The notes beneath the pieces were generated by a model, which worked only from the letters and a program-made list of their open reading frames with translations, did not search any database and was not told the origin of the DNA. Shown in pieces: positions 43,740-53,649 of a DNA stretch of 64,000 nt; position 1 is the stretch's first letter, and each line of letters begins with the position of its first letter. The stretch spans positions 5,287,501-5,351,500 of the forward strand of contig OU015675.1 in assembly GCA_907165275.2 (NCBI GenBank), in the 5' to 3' direction. Both the position numbers and the translations under genes were made by a program. This DNA comes from Zygaena filipendulae. Its lineage: Eukaryota; Arthropoda; Insecta; Lepidoptera; Zygaenidae.

Positions 43740-43815
43740 GGGGACTTAACCGTTCATGTTATTTCTTATATAAATACTTTTCATGAATTATTGTAATTTA
43801 TTCTAATGATAAAGG
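43740..43815 (+). promoter_or_regulatory. Candidate gloverin promoter: kB-like, TATA, GATA
   Basis: GGGGACTTAA at 43740-43749 matches 8 of 10 positions of the insect kB consensus GGGRAYYYYY. TATATAAATA at 43767-43776 is a good TATA box 18 bp downstream. A GATA motif lies at about 43808. This kB/GATA/TATA arrangement is characteristic of insect immune-gene promoters, implying Relish control (inference). Confidence 0.4.
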
Positions 43816-43918
43816 CTATAGAGCGAAGAACTTTTTTTAATATAACTACAATATCTGTGTCACACACGACGTGTACTATCTATATTATTTTAAAGGGAGT
43901 GAAAGAAATCAGTTCAAC

Positions 43919-44007
43919 ATGCGTTATTTTATGTTGATTTGGCTGGTCGCCTGTATGTTTGTGTGTTCGCTAGCGCAAGTATCGATGCCTCCTGGTTATA
44001 AAGAAAA
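43919..44007 (+). CDS. Gloverin exon 1
   Basis: Signal peptide plus QVSMPPGYKEK. 89 nt, ending in phase 2 at donor GTAAGT (44008). Confidence 0.82.
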
Positions 44008-45179
44008 GTAAGTTTGTCTTAAATTTTATTCTAAATTTATAAAAGTCTTCATTTAAATAGGTGACCATAGTTATCCATATTTTAGGTACTTATCGGAAGC
44101 GCAGTTTTTCCCGTATATTTTACCTTGGTAACTTATCTAAATAAATAGGTAATTCGTCTTCATTTCTATCTCACGTCTCAAATGAACTTTGAACGAATAA
44201 TTATTTTGCAAGGAAAATGAACGCGCTTTTTTCACATCAATGGTTATTCTGTAGTCATGTTTAGGTAAGTTATATTCATTTGTGTTTGTGTGTCATTATG
44301 TCTAAATAAAATTGTCTTTCTGTTTTTCTTCTCTCTTTCTATTTCACTCACATTCAAGGATACTGTACCTTCCTGTTAGTTAAATAATTTTTATAATTGC
44401 TTCAGTAATTCCAGAGATTACCTACCCCTGCATCCTTTACAAACATACTTAATTACAATCTCATAAACTTAACCTCCTTATAATATTAGTGGGCTAGTAT
44501 CTAACTATAAGTGCTTTCCTAGCAATAAGTACCTATAATAATAATAATATTAATAATAATAAATACTGTAAAAAACCTAAATTTAAGATAATTAAATGAA
44601 TAATAATAATAATAATAATCCACATCACAACACACAGATCTACTTGATCCCACAGTAAGCTATATTAGCTTATGTCGTGGAAACCAAGTAAACGTGGTAT
44701 ATACTACATAGAATTACATATATATACCATACTATAGATATAATTTAAACACACCCAGACTGGAAAGTGGAACCTTTGTTCATCACACAAAGTGCACCCC
44801 CACCGGGAATCCCGAACCTCTTGATTACCGGGCAGGCATGGTGACCTACTGCGCCAATCGGGTCGTCCACCTATATCAGTAGCTACCTACATAATGATAT
44901 CAGCTTACTTACCTACCTTCAGGACACGGAATGTGGGTTGAAGTCGAAATAGGTTCGTGGGCGCTTCGTTAAATCTTAACTTATAGGTAATAAAATTTCG
45001 TCGGATCAAAGGCTCTGGAACGAAAATTGTATAAGTAGAGACGCGTAGGTACCTTCTTTTCCTCAATTTCTTTTTCGTCCTTCCAGATATCCGGAATACC
45101 ACAAATTTTCAAAAAAAGGTCGCACAGGCAGCGATATTGGGTGGAGAAAGGAAATTGGAAATGAAAATGGTCATGGGAA
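43919..45179 (+). CDS. Gloverin, 5' part (two exons; 3' exons not found)
   Basis: Gloverins are secreted, glycine-rich antibacterial proteins restricted to Lepidoptera. They act on the Gram-negative envelope. Exon 1 (43919-44007) and exon 2 (45087-45179) join GT-AG in phase 2. They encode 60 complete codons and the start of a 61st. The signal peptide is 1-19 (LVACMFVCSLA). The prosequence is QVSMPPGYKEKYPEYHKFSKK with a basic cleavage site ending KKGR (39-42), followed by the mature start TGSDIGWRKEIGNENGHGK. This is the standard gloverin N-terminus. About 110 residues of glycine-rich mature protein should follow, usually from FGTLG onwards. Exon 2 has a usable phase-2 donor (GTAAAA), but no matching exon is seen up to 64000. 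Either a truncated pseudogene or a gene with an intron over 18.8 kb. Confidence 0.8.
44008..45086 (+). other. Gloverin intron 1
   Basis: 1,079 bp containing a reverse SINE (44601-44867). The acceptor 'ttcgtccttccag' ends at 45086. Confidence 0.7.
44601..44867 (-). repeat. tRNA-derived SINE in gloverin intron
   Basis: Near full-length reverse copy: (ATT)n tail at 44601-44619, 'gtggaaaccaagtaaacgtg', then the tRNA-like head to 44867 (reverse of gacccgattggcgcagtagg). The B-box is altered (gggaatcccgaacc in reverse). Confidence 0.75.
45087..45179 (+). CDS. Gloverin exon 2
   Basis: 93 nt, phase 2 at both ends; YPEYHKFSKKGRTGSDIGWR to GHGK. If the donor is not used, translation stops at the TAA overlapping it (45181-45183). 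Confidence 0.78.
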
Positions 45180-45224
45180 GTAAAAATAATTCGATGACAT
45201 CATTTTAAATACTTACCTATAGGA

Positions 45225-45287
45225 AAAAAACTGAAAAAGTGTTAGGTAGGTACCTACTTAATCTACCTAACACTTTTTCAGTTTTTT
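45225..45287 (+). repeat. Perfect 25-bp inverted repeat, 13-base loop
   Basis: Arms 45225-45249 and 45263-45287 are exact reverse complements (aaaaaactgaaaaagtgttaggtag). They lie 45 bp after the gloverin exon 2 donor. The arms are longer than a typical terminator-like hairpin and do not match any MITE here. Confidence 0.75.
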
Positions 45288-45459
45288 CAAACGATTGTAT
45301 CTACTATTTTAGATAATTTAAAAAATAGAGAATAATTATATAAATTAAGTAGGTACTACTAATTTGTGACATTATTTATGTAGTTTTACAGTAAGTTGGT
45401 ATTCTAAATCCATATGTGCCTACTATTATGACTTCGAAAATTATTAAAGTTTATTTGTT

Positions 45460-45717
45460 AGTTTATTTCTTTGTTTGTTACGCTTTCACGCCTCAACGCC
45501 TCAACCGCTCATCATGAAATTTTGCCTACCTTCCTACAGGGACATAGGGTACTTTTTGCTCCGAAATTAACACGCGAGTAAAATCTTAAGAATTTTTGCA
45601 TAATACACGTTGTCAGAACTAGACAGAAGAACATAGGGTACTTTCATCCCGGAATTTCCGCAGGAACTCGGTAATAACCGCGGATTAAACTATGGGCACA
45701 GATAGTGGGACATCTAG
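45460..45717 (+). mobile_element. Helitron with duplicated 3' half
   Basis: 'ttgttacgctttcacgcctc', 'ctcaaccgctcatcatgaaa', two copies of 'acatagggtactttt(t/c)', decayed hairpin and two ends, ATAG and then CTAG at 45714-45717. Confidence 0.6.
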
Positions 45718-46811
45718 TATTAATTTATAAAGAAGAAAAATAGGATAGTAAGTAGCGCTATCTATGTTCATGATATTTATTTATGTACTTTTGAGTCAGC
45801 AGAATTACAGTGTTTGTTGCTTTTCTAGATTGTGCCAAAATAATATCTTAGATGGCGCTGACAACAACGAGATTTAATGGATTGTTTTAACTTAAATTTT
45901 AAGTTACCTATTAAAATAAGAAAATAAAAAGACATTATAATATAATATTTTATTATAATATTTTATTACAATATTATTTATTCGTCATATCATATCCAAT
46001 ACCGTGTAGTGGTCTATTAAAGTGACATCTATACAGTTTATAAATTACTTTAGCATTTATAAGTGTTCACTAATTTAAACATTCATAATAGTTTAAATAA
46101 AGAAATACAGATGTCATTATTATTAAGTAATTATTAAGTTTTATTAGTTTTTTAGTAATAATTAGTATAGATATGGGTAGGAAGATAGGTACTAAGGAAG
46201 TATAGAATAAAGGTAACCCAGTGTTTTCCAAAAATAGGTAGTTTACTAAGACTTGGATTTGTAATGTTAGTCGGCATGACTCTTTGAAAGCATCACTAAT
46301 TCTTTTATGTACCTACAGTTTAATTGGTCCATGGTACCTTCCATGGTACCTACCCAAGTTTTGTAAAGTTCTCAAAGTTCTAAACACATAGCTTTATGTT
46401 GTTTTTTACAAGAGACTTATATTATATCATTAGTCTATTTTGTAATAAAACGCTCTTCAAATATATTTACACTTACCTTACTATTCTTCAAATTCTAATA
46501 ATTATACTTTATTGCTTCAAAAAGAAACATTAAAAAATTAGATCAATGAGGTTAGAGCTCCTACTTTTAGTCACATTTTGAAATGAGCTTAAAAACTCCA
46601 CCCAGGTTCAACTACTCCATCATGGGTAGAGAGAGTGTTATATTTCGATTTCTCTTGCAAAAACGTATGCATATTTAGTAGGTAAATGACAGTTTCCTAT
46701 ATATTACCTTTTATATACCTACCTTCCTTGCTGTGGGCTATAATTAAAGCTGCTTACACATGTACCTACCTACCATACAAATTGTGGTAAGTATAATTAT
46801 TTATAATATTA
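45718..46811. other. No gene recognised; searched for gloverin exon 3
   Basis: AT-rich sequence. No glycine-rich frame resembling FGTLG, or the DW/HDW-type gloverin terminus, on the + strand. Confidence 0.45.
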
Positions 46812-47497
46812 CTAGCTGTCCCCCGCGATTTCATCCGCGGTAATATCGGAGTTCCCGCGGAGGTTGCGGGAAAAAAGTACTCTATGTCCTTCAGTTCCCG
46901 AGAGAATTCCGGGATAAAAACTATCCTATCTTTTAAGTTGGCCCATATCATGAATGGTTACAAAATTTTATCAAAATCCGTTCAGTAGTAGGTACCTAGT
47001 TTCGGAGTCCATCGCGGACAAACAACGTGACACGTGATTTATATATATTAGACTAGCTGTGCCCCGCGGTTTCACCCGCGAGTTTCGGAATTCCCGCAGG
47101 AACTCCAAAGTAGCCTAATTTGCTTTTTAAACCTTCCCGGATCTTCCACAAATATTTCAATATCCAAAATAAGCCAAATTTTAAAATTCATTCTCGCGTT
47201 TTAGCGATTTTTATATACGTACCTACTAGCTGTCCCCCGCGATTTCATCCGCGGTAATTTCGGAGTTCCCACGGAGGTTGCGGGAAAAAAGTACTTTACT
47301 CTACCCCCAATAGTTTAAGGTGATTAGCTGTTCCCCACATTAGTGGTGAAATTCCCGCGGGAATTTCGGGATAAAAACTATCCTATCTTTTAAGTTGGAC
47401 CATATTATAAATGGTTACAAAATTTTATCAAAATCCGTTCAGTAGTTTTGGAGTCCATCGCGGACAAACAACGTGACACGTGATTTATATATATTAG
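46812..47497 (-). mobile_element. Helitron cluster, reverse: three abutting or near-abutting units
   Basis: Unit 1, 46812-47052, is the same subfamily as the intron 4 triplet (ends atatatatTAGA, reverse of TCTAATATAT). Unit 2 follows at 47053 with no spacer and belongs to the other subfamily (hairpin ccgcggtttcacccgcg). Unit 3, 47226-47497, is again the triplet subfamily, but a Lep1-like 3' segment is spliced into its middle (about 47310-47375), so it is chimeric. Confidence 0.75.
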
Positions 47498-47545
47498 ATT
47501 AAGATAAGATAAGATAAATATAAGATAAGATAAGATTAAGAAGAT
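47498..47545. repeat. (AAGAT)n microsatellite
   Basis: Runs of aagat directly downstream of the Helitron cluster's outer end. Confidence 0.7.
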
Positions 47546-48093
47546 ATCGCTGTTTCTGCCAGCGAGTGTCGCGACGTTTAGATAGGTATACCTACCTATA
47601 TCGACGGTTGAAATGCTATTTGTTTTATTTATTAACCTTTATTTAACCCCTAACTTTAAAAAACATCAACTTATTAGTACCTATTTATCATGTATTTTTA
47701 TTTATTTATTCAGATATTTATTTATTTGTTGTAGGTATTATAATTCTAGTACCTACCTAGGTATTTATTAATTTCTATACCTATTTATTATAAAAATAAA
47801 GTAAAAAAATGTGTTTGTTTGTAATGAGTAAACTAAAAAAGTAAAAACTACTTATCTAACTGTTTTTAAAAATATCACATTGGGTACTTCTTATCCCAAA
47901 ACTCCCACGGGAACTATTTTTGATTCCCTGTCACAACTGAGTCTTTTTTTCGCTTTCAAATCGTGATATTCAAAATTTGGGAATTCAACCCTTGATCGAT
48001 CAATAAACAACATTTTTTTTTGCAACTAAAAGTCGAGAGGTGGCTTATTTGTAGTGTAGAACGCCTAATTAACTTTGATTTGCTTTTATTAAA
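47546..48093. other. No gene recognised
   Basis: AT-rich; a Helitron core remnant 'cattgggtacttcttatccc' at about 47879-47898. Confidence 0.4.
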
Positions 48094-48322
48094 TGGACAT
48101 AGATAAGCAATAGTGTGTTAACCCACACTAGAGAAATTTTGAGTAAATCGTGTTTTAAAAGTTTAGCGCCATTTTGTGTAAAAATTTTTTATATTAAATA
48201 TTTAGTTACATATTTAAGCAATGTAATAACATATTAAAAAAATGTTCCCTAACTCTCATTAAATCCTTCTGAATCAATAACTTAAGTTTGTGGGTTAACA
48301 TGTTATTGCTTATCTGCGTCCA
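48094..48322 (+). mobile_element. TIR MITE (TTGGAC ends), copy 2
   Basis: Ends TGGACATAGATAAGCAATAG and GCTTATCTGCGTCCA; interior closely matches 31225-31468. Confidence 0.75.
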
Positions 48323-48640
48323 AATAGAATGTCTTTGATTGACAGGCAGTCGAGCTGAGTACCTACTTACATCTCACGTTGATAGTAAAAAGTACTACAG
48401 CGGTTATATTGGTGCGGTCGTTGACCTTAGTTGATTTGATTGTGAGAAACATTAGGTACTTATTTTGTTATGTAACTTGTAATTTGATTAAAACTTTGAC
48501 AGGTCGTATTTGTTAGTTATGACATCCCTGCTTAATCCGACGGTTGGACGAACCAATTTCCATTTGAACATATTTTATATACTTACCTACATTTGAAACT
48601 ACAAGACGTACCTACCTATACTTTCAGTTTTATAAAAAAC
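48323..48640. other. No gene recognised
   Basis: About 320 bp of unremarkable AT-rich sequence. Confidence 0.35.
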
Positions 48641-48837
48641 TAGCTGTCCCGCGCGGTTTCACCCGCGATAATTTCGGAGTAACAAAACTCAATCACGCAA
48701 AAACGACTGAACGGATTTGGATGAAATTTAGCATGCACGTTGTCAGGGGTACAGAGAAGGACATTCGGTACTTTTTATCCCGGAATTCCCGCGGGAACTC
48801 CGAAATTACCGCGGGTGAAACCACGGGGCACAGCTAG
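48641..48837. mobile_element. Head-on Helitron pair
   Basis: A minus-strand 3' terminus (CTAG with hairpin, about 48641-48680) is joined to a plus-strand copy (48681-48837, 'actcaatcacgcaaaaacga' through CTAG at 48834-48837). Both termini of the unit are therefore Helitron 3' ends. Confidence 0.65.
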
Positions 48838-49149
48838 TAAGTAATAAGTTGTAAATATGAATCCCTATTTCCCTTGGTAACGGCATCACGCGTTTGGTCC
48901 AGCCGTTTGACCAATTTCGGTAATTCTTTTTTGTTGTGTTTGTTATTGTTAGGAGAAGAAAAATATGAAAGAATTTTGGAGTTTCTCGATCGGAGTGAAT
49001 TTGTTTGTTTGTTTATTACTCTTTCACGTTTCAATGGATCACCATGAAAATTTGCAAACACTTTGTTTGGGAACGACACGCTTTTATCTCTGCAGAACTC
49101 CCACGGGAACTCCGAAATGAACGCGGTTGAAACCGCAGGGATCATCTAG
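48838..49149 (+). mobile_element. Composite Helitron, abutting the previous pair
   Basis: Begins directly after the preceding CTAG. It has second-subfamily sequence, then a Lep1-like segment ('ttactctttcacgtttcaat'), hairpin 'cgcggttgaaaccgcag' and CTAG at 49146-49149. Confidence 0.65.
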
Positions 49150-50501
49150 TAGTTTAATAATTCTATGCTGATAAACAAAACCAAAGATTCTAAATTTTCA
49201 ATCTCGTATGGAGTATTCAAATGGTGTTCATAAAAACAAATCAAATTCACAATTAAGCAGCCAATTATCCGTAAAACGAAAAAAAAAAAAAACAAAACAA
49301 TGCACCAGACAGACGGTTACTGAATTATTCAATACCAATCGATTAAAATCGGTTAGTCATTTGAATAAGATAAGACAAAATAAGATTGAAATAAAGTTTC
49401 AGTAAACTAATTATCTGATTTGAAAGTTCATTTAACTTCTTTTTTACAGTTTTTTTAAAGTGACCAAAGTAATTACCTACCAACATTGTATTGGAGCCGA
49501 AAACCCAAGAAAGTTCTTTAGGGTTCCCGAGTCTACAATAGTATACAAACTATATCAGTGAAACTGTACACTTGGCGAGTCTTTAGTATATCTATACATC
49601 TATATTTAATACCTAACTAAAATTAAAGTGTCTGTTTGTAATTCTAAATTAACAGTTTTCATTCAATGCATAATATAAAAGAAATAAGTATATACCTACG
49701 GTACCTACAGTTACATGAAAAAATTCAATTTTTAAATTTTTGTCTCTGTCTGTAATCTCTGAAACGGGTAGACCGATTTTGACTGGACTTACACTACTGG
49801 ACATACAAGAAGTAACTAAGGCTACTTTTATTTAAGAAAAAAATTGTTCCTGCGGGAATTCTTGATGAAACCGCGGAAAGATAACTGAACACATAATAAG
49901 ATCGTTTTGGAGCTTTTGTCTGATTGTCTATATTATATTTGCCAATTAATCAAAAACAAAGCATGTCAGTAGCTAATTTTCGGCTGAATACAAATCGGTA
50001 TGTATTTCAAAGTTTTGGGATGAAACGGGACTGAAACTCTCTTGGGAAGAACAGCAGGGCAATAAATTCAAGCGTATATATTATACACCTGTACGGAATC
50101 TATAGCTTTGGAGTTTCGCTTCGCGCTTGACTGTAAGTTCATAAGATATTTCACCTTCTATTTATTTCTTCGAAAGAAGCCTGAACAAGTCCAATAAAGA
50201 GTTGATTGAACGGAATGTTATTGTGTTCTGAAAATAAATATTCTTACTGGTAAAAATTCAAGCTATTTTGTCTGATTATTGTAGTTTTTTTTTCATCGTT
50301 TTTATATGCTGCTCTACGGGAATTTACACGGAGGATTATTCAGATTATTCCATTATCTATTCGACAATACCTACCTACTGTTTTAATGGAGAATCTGAAT
50401 CACACGCTGTTGTTGTAGTAATGAGAATTAATGAATCAAATAAACCTTTACAAATGTATATTATAAAAAGAGCACTTATTATTATGTACTCATATCTCAT
50501 A
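49150..50501. other. No gene recognised; one Helitron relic
   Basis: A decayed second-subfamily Helitron is visible at about 49735-49885 (gaaacgggtagaccgatttt; gatgaaaccgcgg). A 184-codon frame at 50268-50822 runs through repeat sequence on its 3' side and is not a gene. Confidence 0.4.
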
Positions 50502-50690
50502 CTAGCTGTCTCCCGCGGTTCACCCGCGGTAATTTCGGAGTTCCCGCGAAAATTCCACGATAAAAAATACCCTATGTCACTTAGGATCACTGTAGCTTGC
50601 TATAAGAAAAAGAATTTTCAAAATCGGCTCGAGATCCCTACAACGCGCAACGTCACAAACTCACAAATTTTACCTCTTTATAATATTAGT
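50502..50690 (-). mobile_element. Helitron, reverse
   Basis: CTAG at 50502-50505, hairpin 'cccgcggttcacccgcgg', 'gatcactgtagcttgctata', reverse 5' end 'tttataatattagtaag'. Counterpart of the interrupted copy around 51340-51790. Confidence 0.7.
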
Positions 50691-51340
50691 AAGTATATTA
50701 GTTTTAATCTGCGGTATAAACGCTTTTTCCTGGCGCGACGCACGAATATTACTGCGGGATACCTAACTCCAACCGCAAGCCGCGTTAAGGGACTTCGTTC
50801 AAAAAGAAAACAGCGGCATTAAACTTTTAAGCATCGAAAGTTCCACTATAGAACCAAGCGAGGATGGCGTTCTATTTGCATTTTTTTCTCTCGCTAAATT
50901 AAATTTTATATGGAAGTTGCGTTGCACTTCCGCCACAACGGCACACGAGAGGCATCGTGTATTGCAGCTCGTTTCGGGGTAAACGAAGTGAGAGGATCTA
51001 AGTAGGTTTGTTTTTAAAATGTAAAATATGTAAGTATATACGAATTTATATTTCCGTTCTAATAATGATTACAAAATAAACGTAGTAACAGATAAAATAG
51101 AATTAGTAATGCTTTGTAGATTTCGCTAGTGGAAATAAAATAACTTATTCTGCAGAATCATTATAATAGTATTTAGGAGAACGATAAAAAGTAGTGACTA
51201 TTTGCCGAGTCGTTTATTACATGAAGTAAGAATGAATGTATGTAATGTAGTATAGTGTAATGTATGTAATGTAGAATGTAAGCCAATAATAACAAAAGCA
51301 TGGAAAAAATCAATGGGAATACATTTATCAGTACATAAAA
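50691..51340. other. No gene recognised
   Basis: GC-balanced patch at 50720-51000, no coding signal that I trust; tandem 'gtaatgta' motifs at about 51236-51280. Confidence 0.35.
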
Positions 51341-51800
51341 CGGTGAATATCGATAAAAAGTACTCTATGTTACTCAGGAATACCGTAGCATCCTATATAA
51401 CGTGTTAATGAATTAACCAAAAACCTGATACACCCCATTTAAAAAAATAAACAATAATACGATTGAAATTAAATTTATGTTAAAAAAATTTATAGTTTGA
51501 AAGTTATTCAACCTTAGTTTGGAGGTGACCGATCTACGAAATTTAAAGCGCTACGCCCGCACCTATGCGTCAATGACCCATTCGATTTTTTTCTACGGGC
51601 GGCGTACGCGCCAATTATTGTATTATAAACAATTCAGACATGGGCTCGTAAAAATGAAAAAATATAACCTATATTAAAATATGGTGCTATGGATTCGTAT
51701 GTCGATTCTGAGAAAACTACTTTCTAGTTTTCGGTTCATTCATTAACACCTTGTATAAGTGAAAGAATTTTCTAAATCGGTTCAGTAGATCCAGAGATTA
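51341..51800 (-). mobile_element. Helitron interrupted by a TIR MITE
   Basis: Outer segments 51341-51395 ('cgataaaaagtactctatg', 'ccgtagcatcctata') and 51756-51800 ('agtgaaagaattttctaaat') are contiguous in the relative at 50502-50690. A MITE is inserted between them at a TA/TATA site. Confidence 0.65.
51396..51755 (+). mobile_element. TIR MITE (TACAACGTGTTAAT), copy 3
   Basis: Ends TATAACGTGTTAATG and CATTAACACCTTGTA, with 'gctacgcccgcacctatgcg' inside. TA on each side is consistent with the target duplication. Confidence 0.75.
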
Positions 51801-52058
51801 CCCTCTACATTGTAGAGTTTGTGAGTTTGTTTGTACACGTTTTCAGGGACACAGAGAAGGGCATACAGTACTTTTTATCCCGGAATTCCCGCGGAGACTC
51901 CGAAATCAACGCAATTGAAACTGTATTAAATTTTGCATAATTGTGACAAGTTGTGAAGGGTAGGTAGACAAAAAAATACAGGGTAGAAGATACTTTTATC
52001 TCGCAATACCCGGGGGATCTCCGAAATTACTGCGGGCGGAACCGCAGGGAACAGCTAG
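51801..52058 (+). mobile_element. Helitron with duplicated 3' half
   Basis: 'gtttgtttgtacacgttttc', 'tttatcccggaattcccgcg', a second 3' half with 'gcgggcggaaccgcaggg' and CTAG at 52055-52058. Confidence 0.6.
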
Positions 52059-52251
52059 TAGTAAATAAGGAAAGGATTGCGAAACATTTAGACGGTGACG
52101 TTACGCGATTCATGTTACGTATCAAATGTAAAAGTAATTAGAATAGTTAAAAGTCTAACTAATTAATTACATACGTATTCATACAATATTATTCATACAA
52201 TATTATTCATGTACCGACTGCTGGAAATAGAACGTGATCATCATTATCACA

Positions 52252-52625
52252 TCAGCCGAAAGACGTCCACTGCTGGACACACTCCTCCCCCAAGGATGGC
52301 CACATTTCCCGCCCCTGCGCTCCCCGCATCCAACGGCGCCCGCCCTGCACCACGTCGTTCGTCCACCTTGTTATGTAGCGGGCCTGCCCACGCCGTGTCT
52401 TCCGGTTCGTGGTCGCCGCTCGAGAACTTCCCTGCCCCATCGGTCATCAGTTCTTCCAGCGATGTGCCCCGCCCACTGCCACTTGAGGTTTGCTATTCTT
52501 CGGGCTATGTCGGTAACCTTAGTTAGCCTGCAGATTTTCTCATTTCTGATTCGAACTCGCAACGAAATTCCGAGCATAGCCCTCTCCATAGCCCGTTGAG
52601 CGACTTTGTACTTTCTTATGAGGTC
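52252..52625 (-). pseudogene. RTE-type LINE, C-terminal fragment, frameshifted
   Basis: On the minus strand: LIRKYKVAQRAMERAMLGIS, then RIRNEKICRLTKVTDIARRI, WQWAGHIAGRTDDRWGREVL, GRPAT. A one-base frameshift near 52374 precedes TRWTNDVVQ, and the frame ends QQWTSFG and TGA at 52252-52254. This is the conserved C-terminus of lepidopteran RTE endonuclease-reverse transcriptases. A GAT/ATC tail follows at 52234-52251. A 5'-truncated, dead copy. Confidence 0.75.
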
Positions 52626-52793
52626 CATAGATAGTGAGTAGCTATAATATATTATAACCATAGTAATAATATTAGAACCATAATTAATATCATTTTTTTG
52701 CATCAGGTAACATATTATCCCTTTGAACATTGAGATAATAATATGAGTGATATTATGTAGAGAGTTATTTTCATTCAAAATTCCGTTCGAAAT
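52626..52793. other. No gene recognised
   Basis: Spacer between the LINE fragment and the next MITE. Confidence 0.3.
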
Positions 52794-53121
52794 GGGCTAG
52801 TTGACTAATTTTTTTTAGTCCGTCTTGTAGATTAATAAAAAATATTAGACATGTATGTTTCCTTTTTTACGTACTCAAAAAATTACGGCGATACATTGAG
52901 TTAAAATTTCGCGTGACGTCATTATCCACTTTGTATGGGGGCTTATACCGGTTTATATGACGTCACGAGTCCCCACCCTAAACTTTAATGCGCTTTATCT
53001 CTGTATATTTTCAATTATTTGAAAAAGCAAAAATTATATATATCTATTGTCTATTGTTTTTTTCATTTTCTAACTGACGGACTAATTAGAATTTTAATTT
53101 TCAAAAGTCGTCAACATCTCT
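52794..53121 (+). mobile_element. TGACGTCA-bearing MITE, most complete copy
   Basis: Ends GGGCTAGTTGACTA and GTCAACATCTC, internal AGTCCGTC/GACGGACT, and two TGACGTCA palindromes at 52914-52921 and 52958-52965. No ORF. Confidence 0.75.
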
Positions 53122-53399
53122 ATTGAAGCACAAAAACCGTCGATGTGTGCGTGGAACGGCACGAAATTGCGTTCCCACCCAAACGTGGTGAGGTTGTTCC
53201 ACCACCCGTGCGATTGTGCTGAATAGGGTTGTATGTTTAATTTATGTTAAGTTTGTTAATGAAATGAGTCTTACCAAAGTATTCAACTACAGCTGCTGAA
53301 TTTGATTGTGCTCCAAGATCCCTGGTGTGATATTAAACAACGAAAAACTCAGTATAGAACGATAATAATTTACTACCAATATCTTTACTACTAGATACA
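53122..53399. other. No gene recognised
   Basis: Contains a GC-rich 100-bp patch (53140-53240) with 'gtggtgaggttgttccacca', probably part of a repeat; not assigned. Confidence 0.3.
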
Positions 53400-53628
53400 C
53401 CTCGATCCCACTTGTCGGATTTCGGGGCCGACAATCTTCTCCCCGCTACCCCTTCTTCCGCCCGGCGGCGCCCGTGCGTGCGTCGCGTCTCTGCGAGGTC
53501 GCGGAGCGCAAGCAGAGTTGTTGTGTTGGCGCCAGCTTCGACCGTGTCCGACAGCCGACAAGTGCGAACAGAGGCGCCGACATCCGATTAAAATCCAGAT
53601 CCGACATCCGACAAGTGGGAACGAGCTC
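53400..53628. mobile_element. GC-rich TIR element (CCCACTTGTCGGAT ends)
   Basis: Inverted ends: CTCGATCCCACTTGTCGGAT on the left, and on the right the reverse of CTCGTTCCCACTTGTCGGAT. Subterminal CCGACAAGTG repeats and a CpG-rich centre stand out sharply from the AT-rich surroundings. The open frame on the minus strand is a by-product of composition. Confidence 0.65.
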
Positions 53629-53649
53629 TTAGTTATTAACATGGGCTTT

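Noticed and set aside
44905..45102. 65-codon minus-strand frame
   Set aside because: Overlaps gloverin exon 2 on the opposite strand and has no support.
50268..50822. 184-codon plus-strand frame
   Set aside because: It crosses a reverse Helitron (50502-50690), starts with low-complexity sequence, and shows no domain.
52209..52599. Two plus-strand frames of 105 and 121 codons
   Set aside because: Antisense of the RTE reverse-transcriptase C-terminus; proline/serine-rich only because of GC composition.
53391..53642. 83-codon minus-strand frame, Arg/Pro-rich
   Set aside because: Falls entirely within the GC-rich TIR element, so composition explains it.
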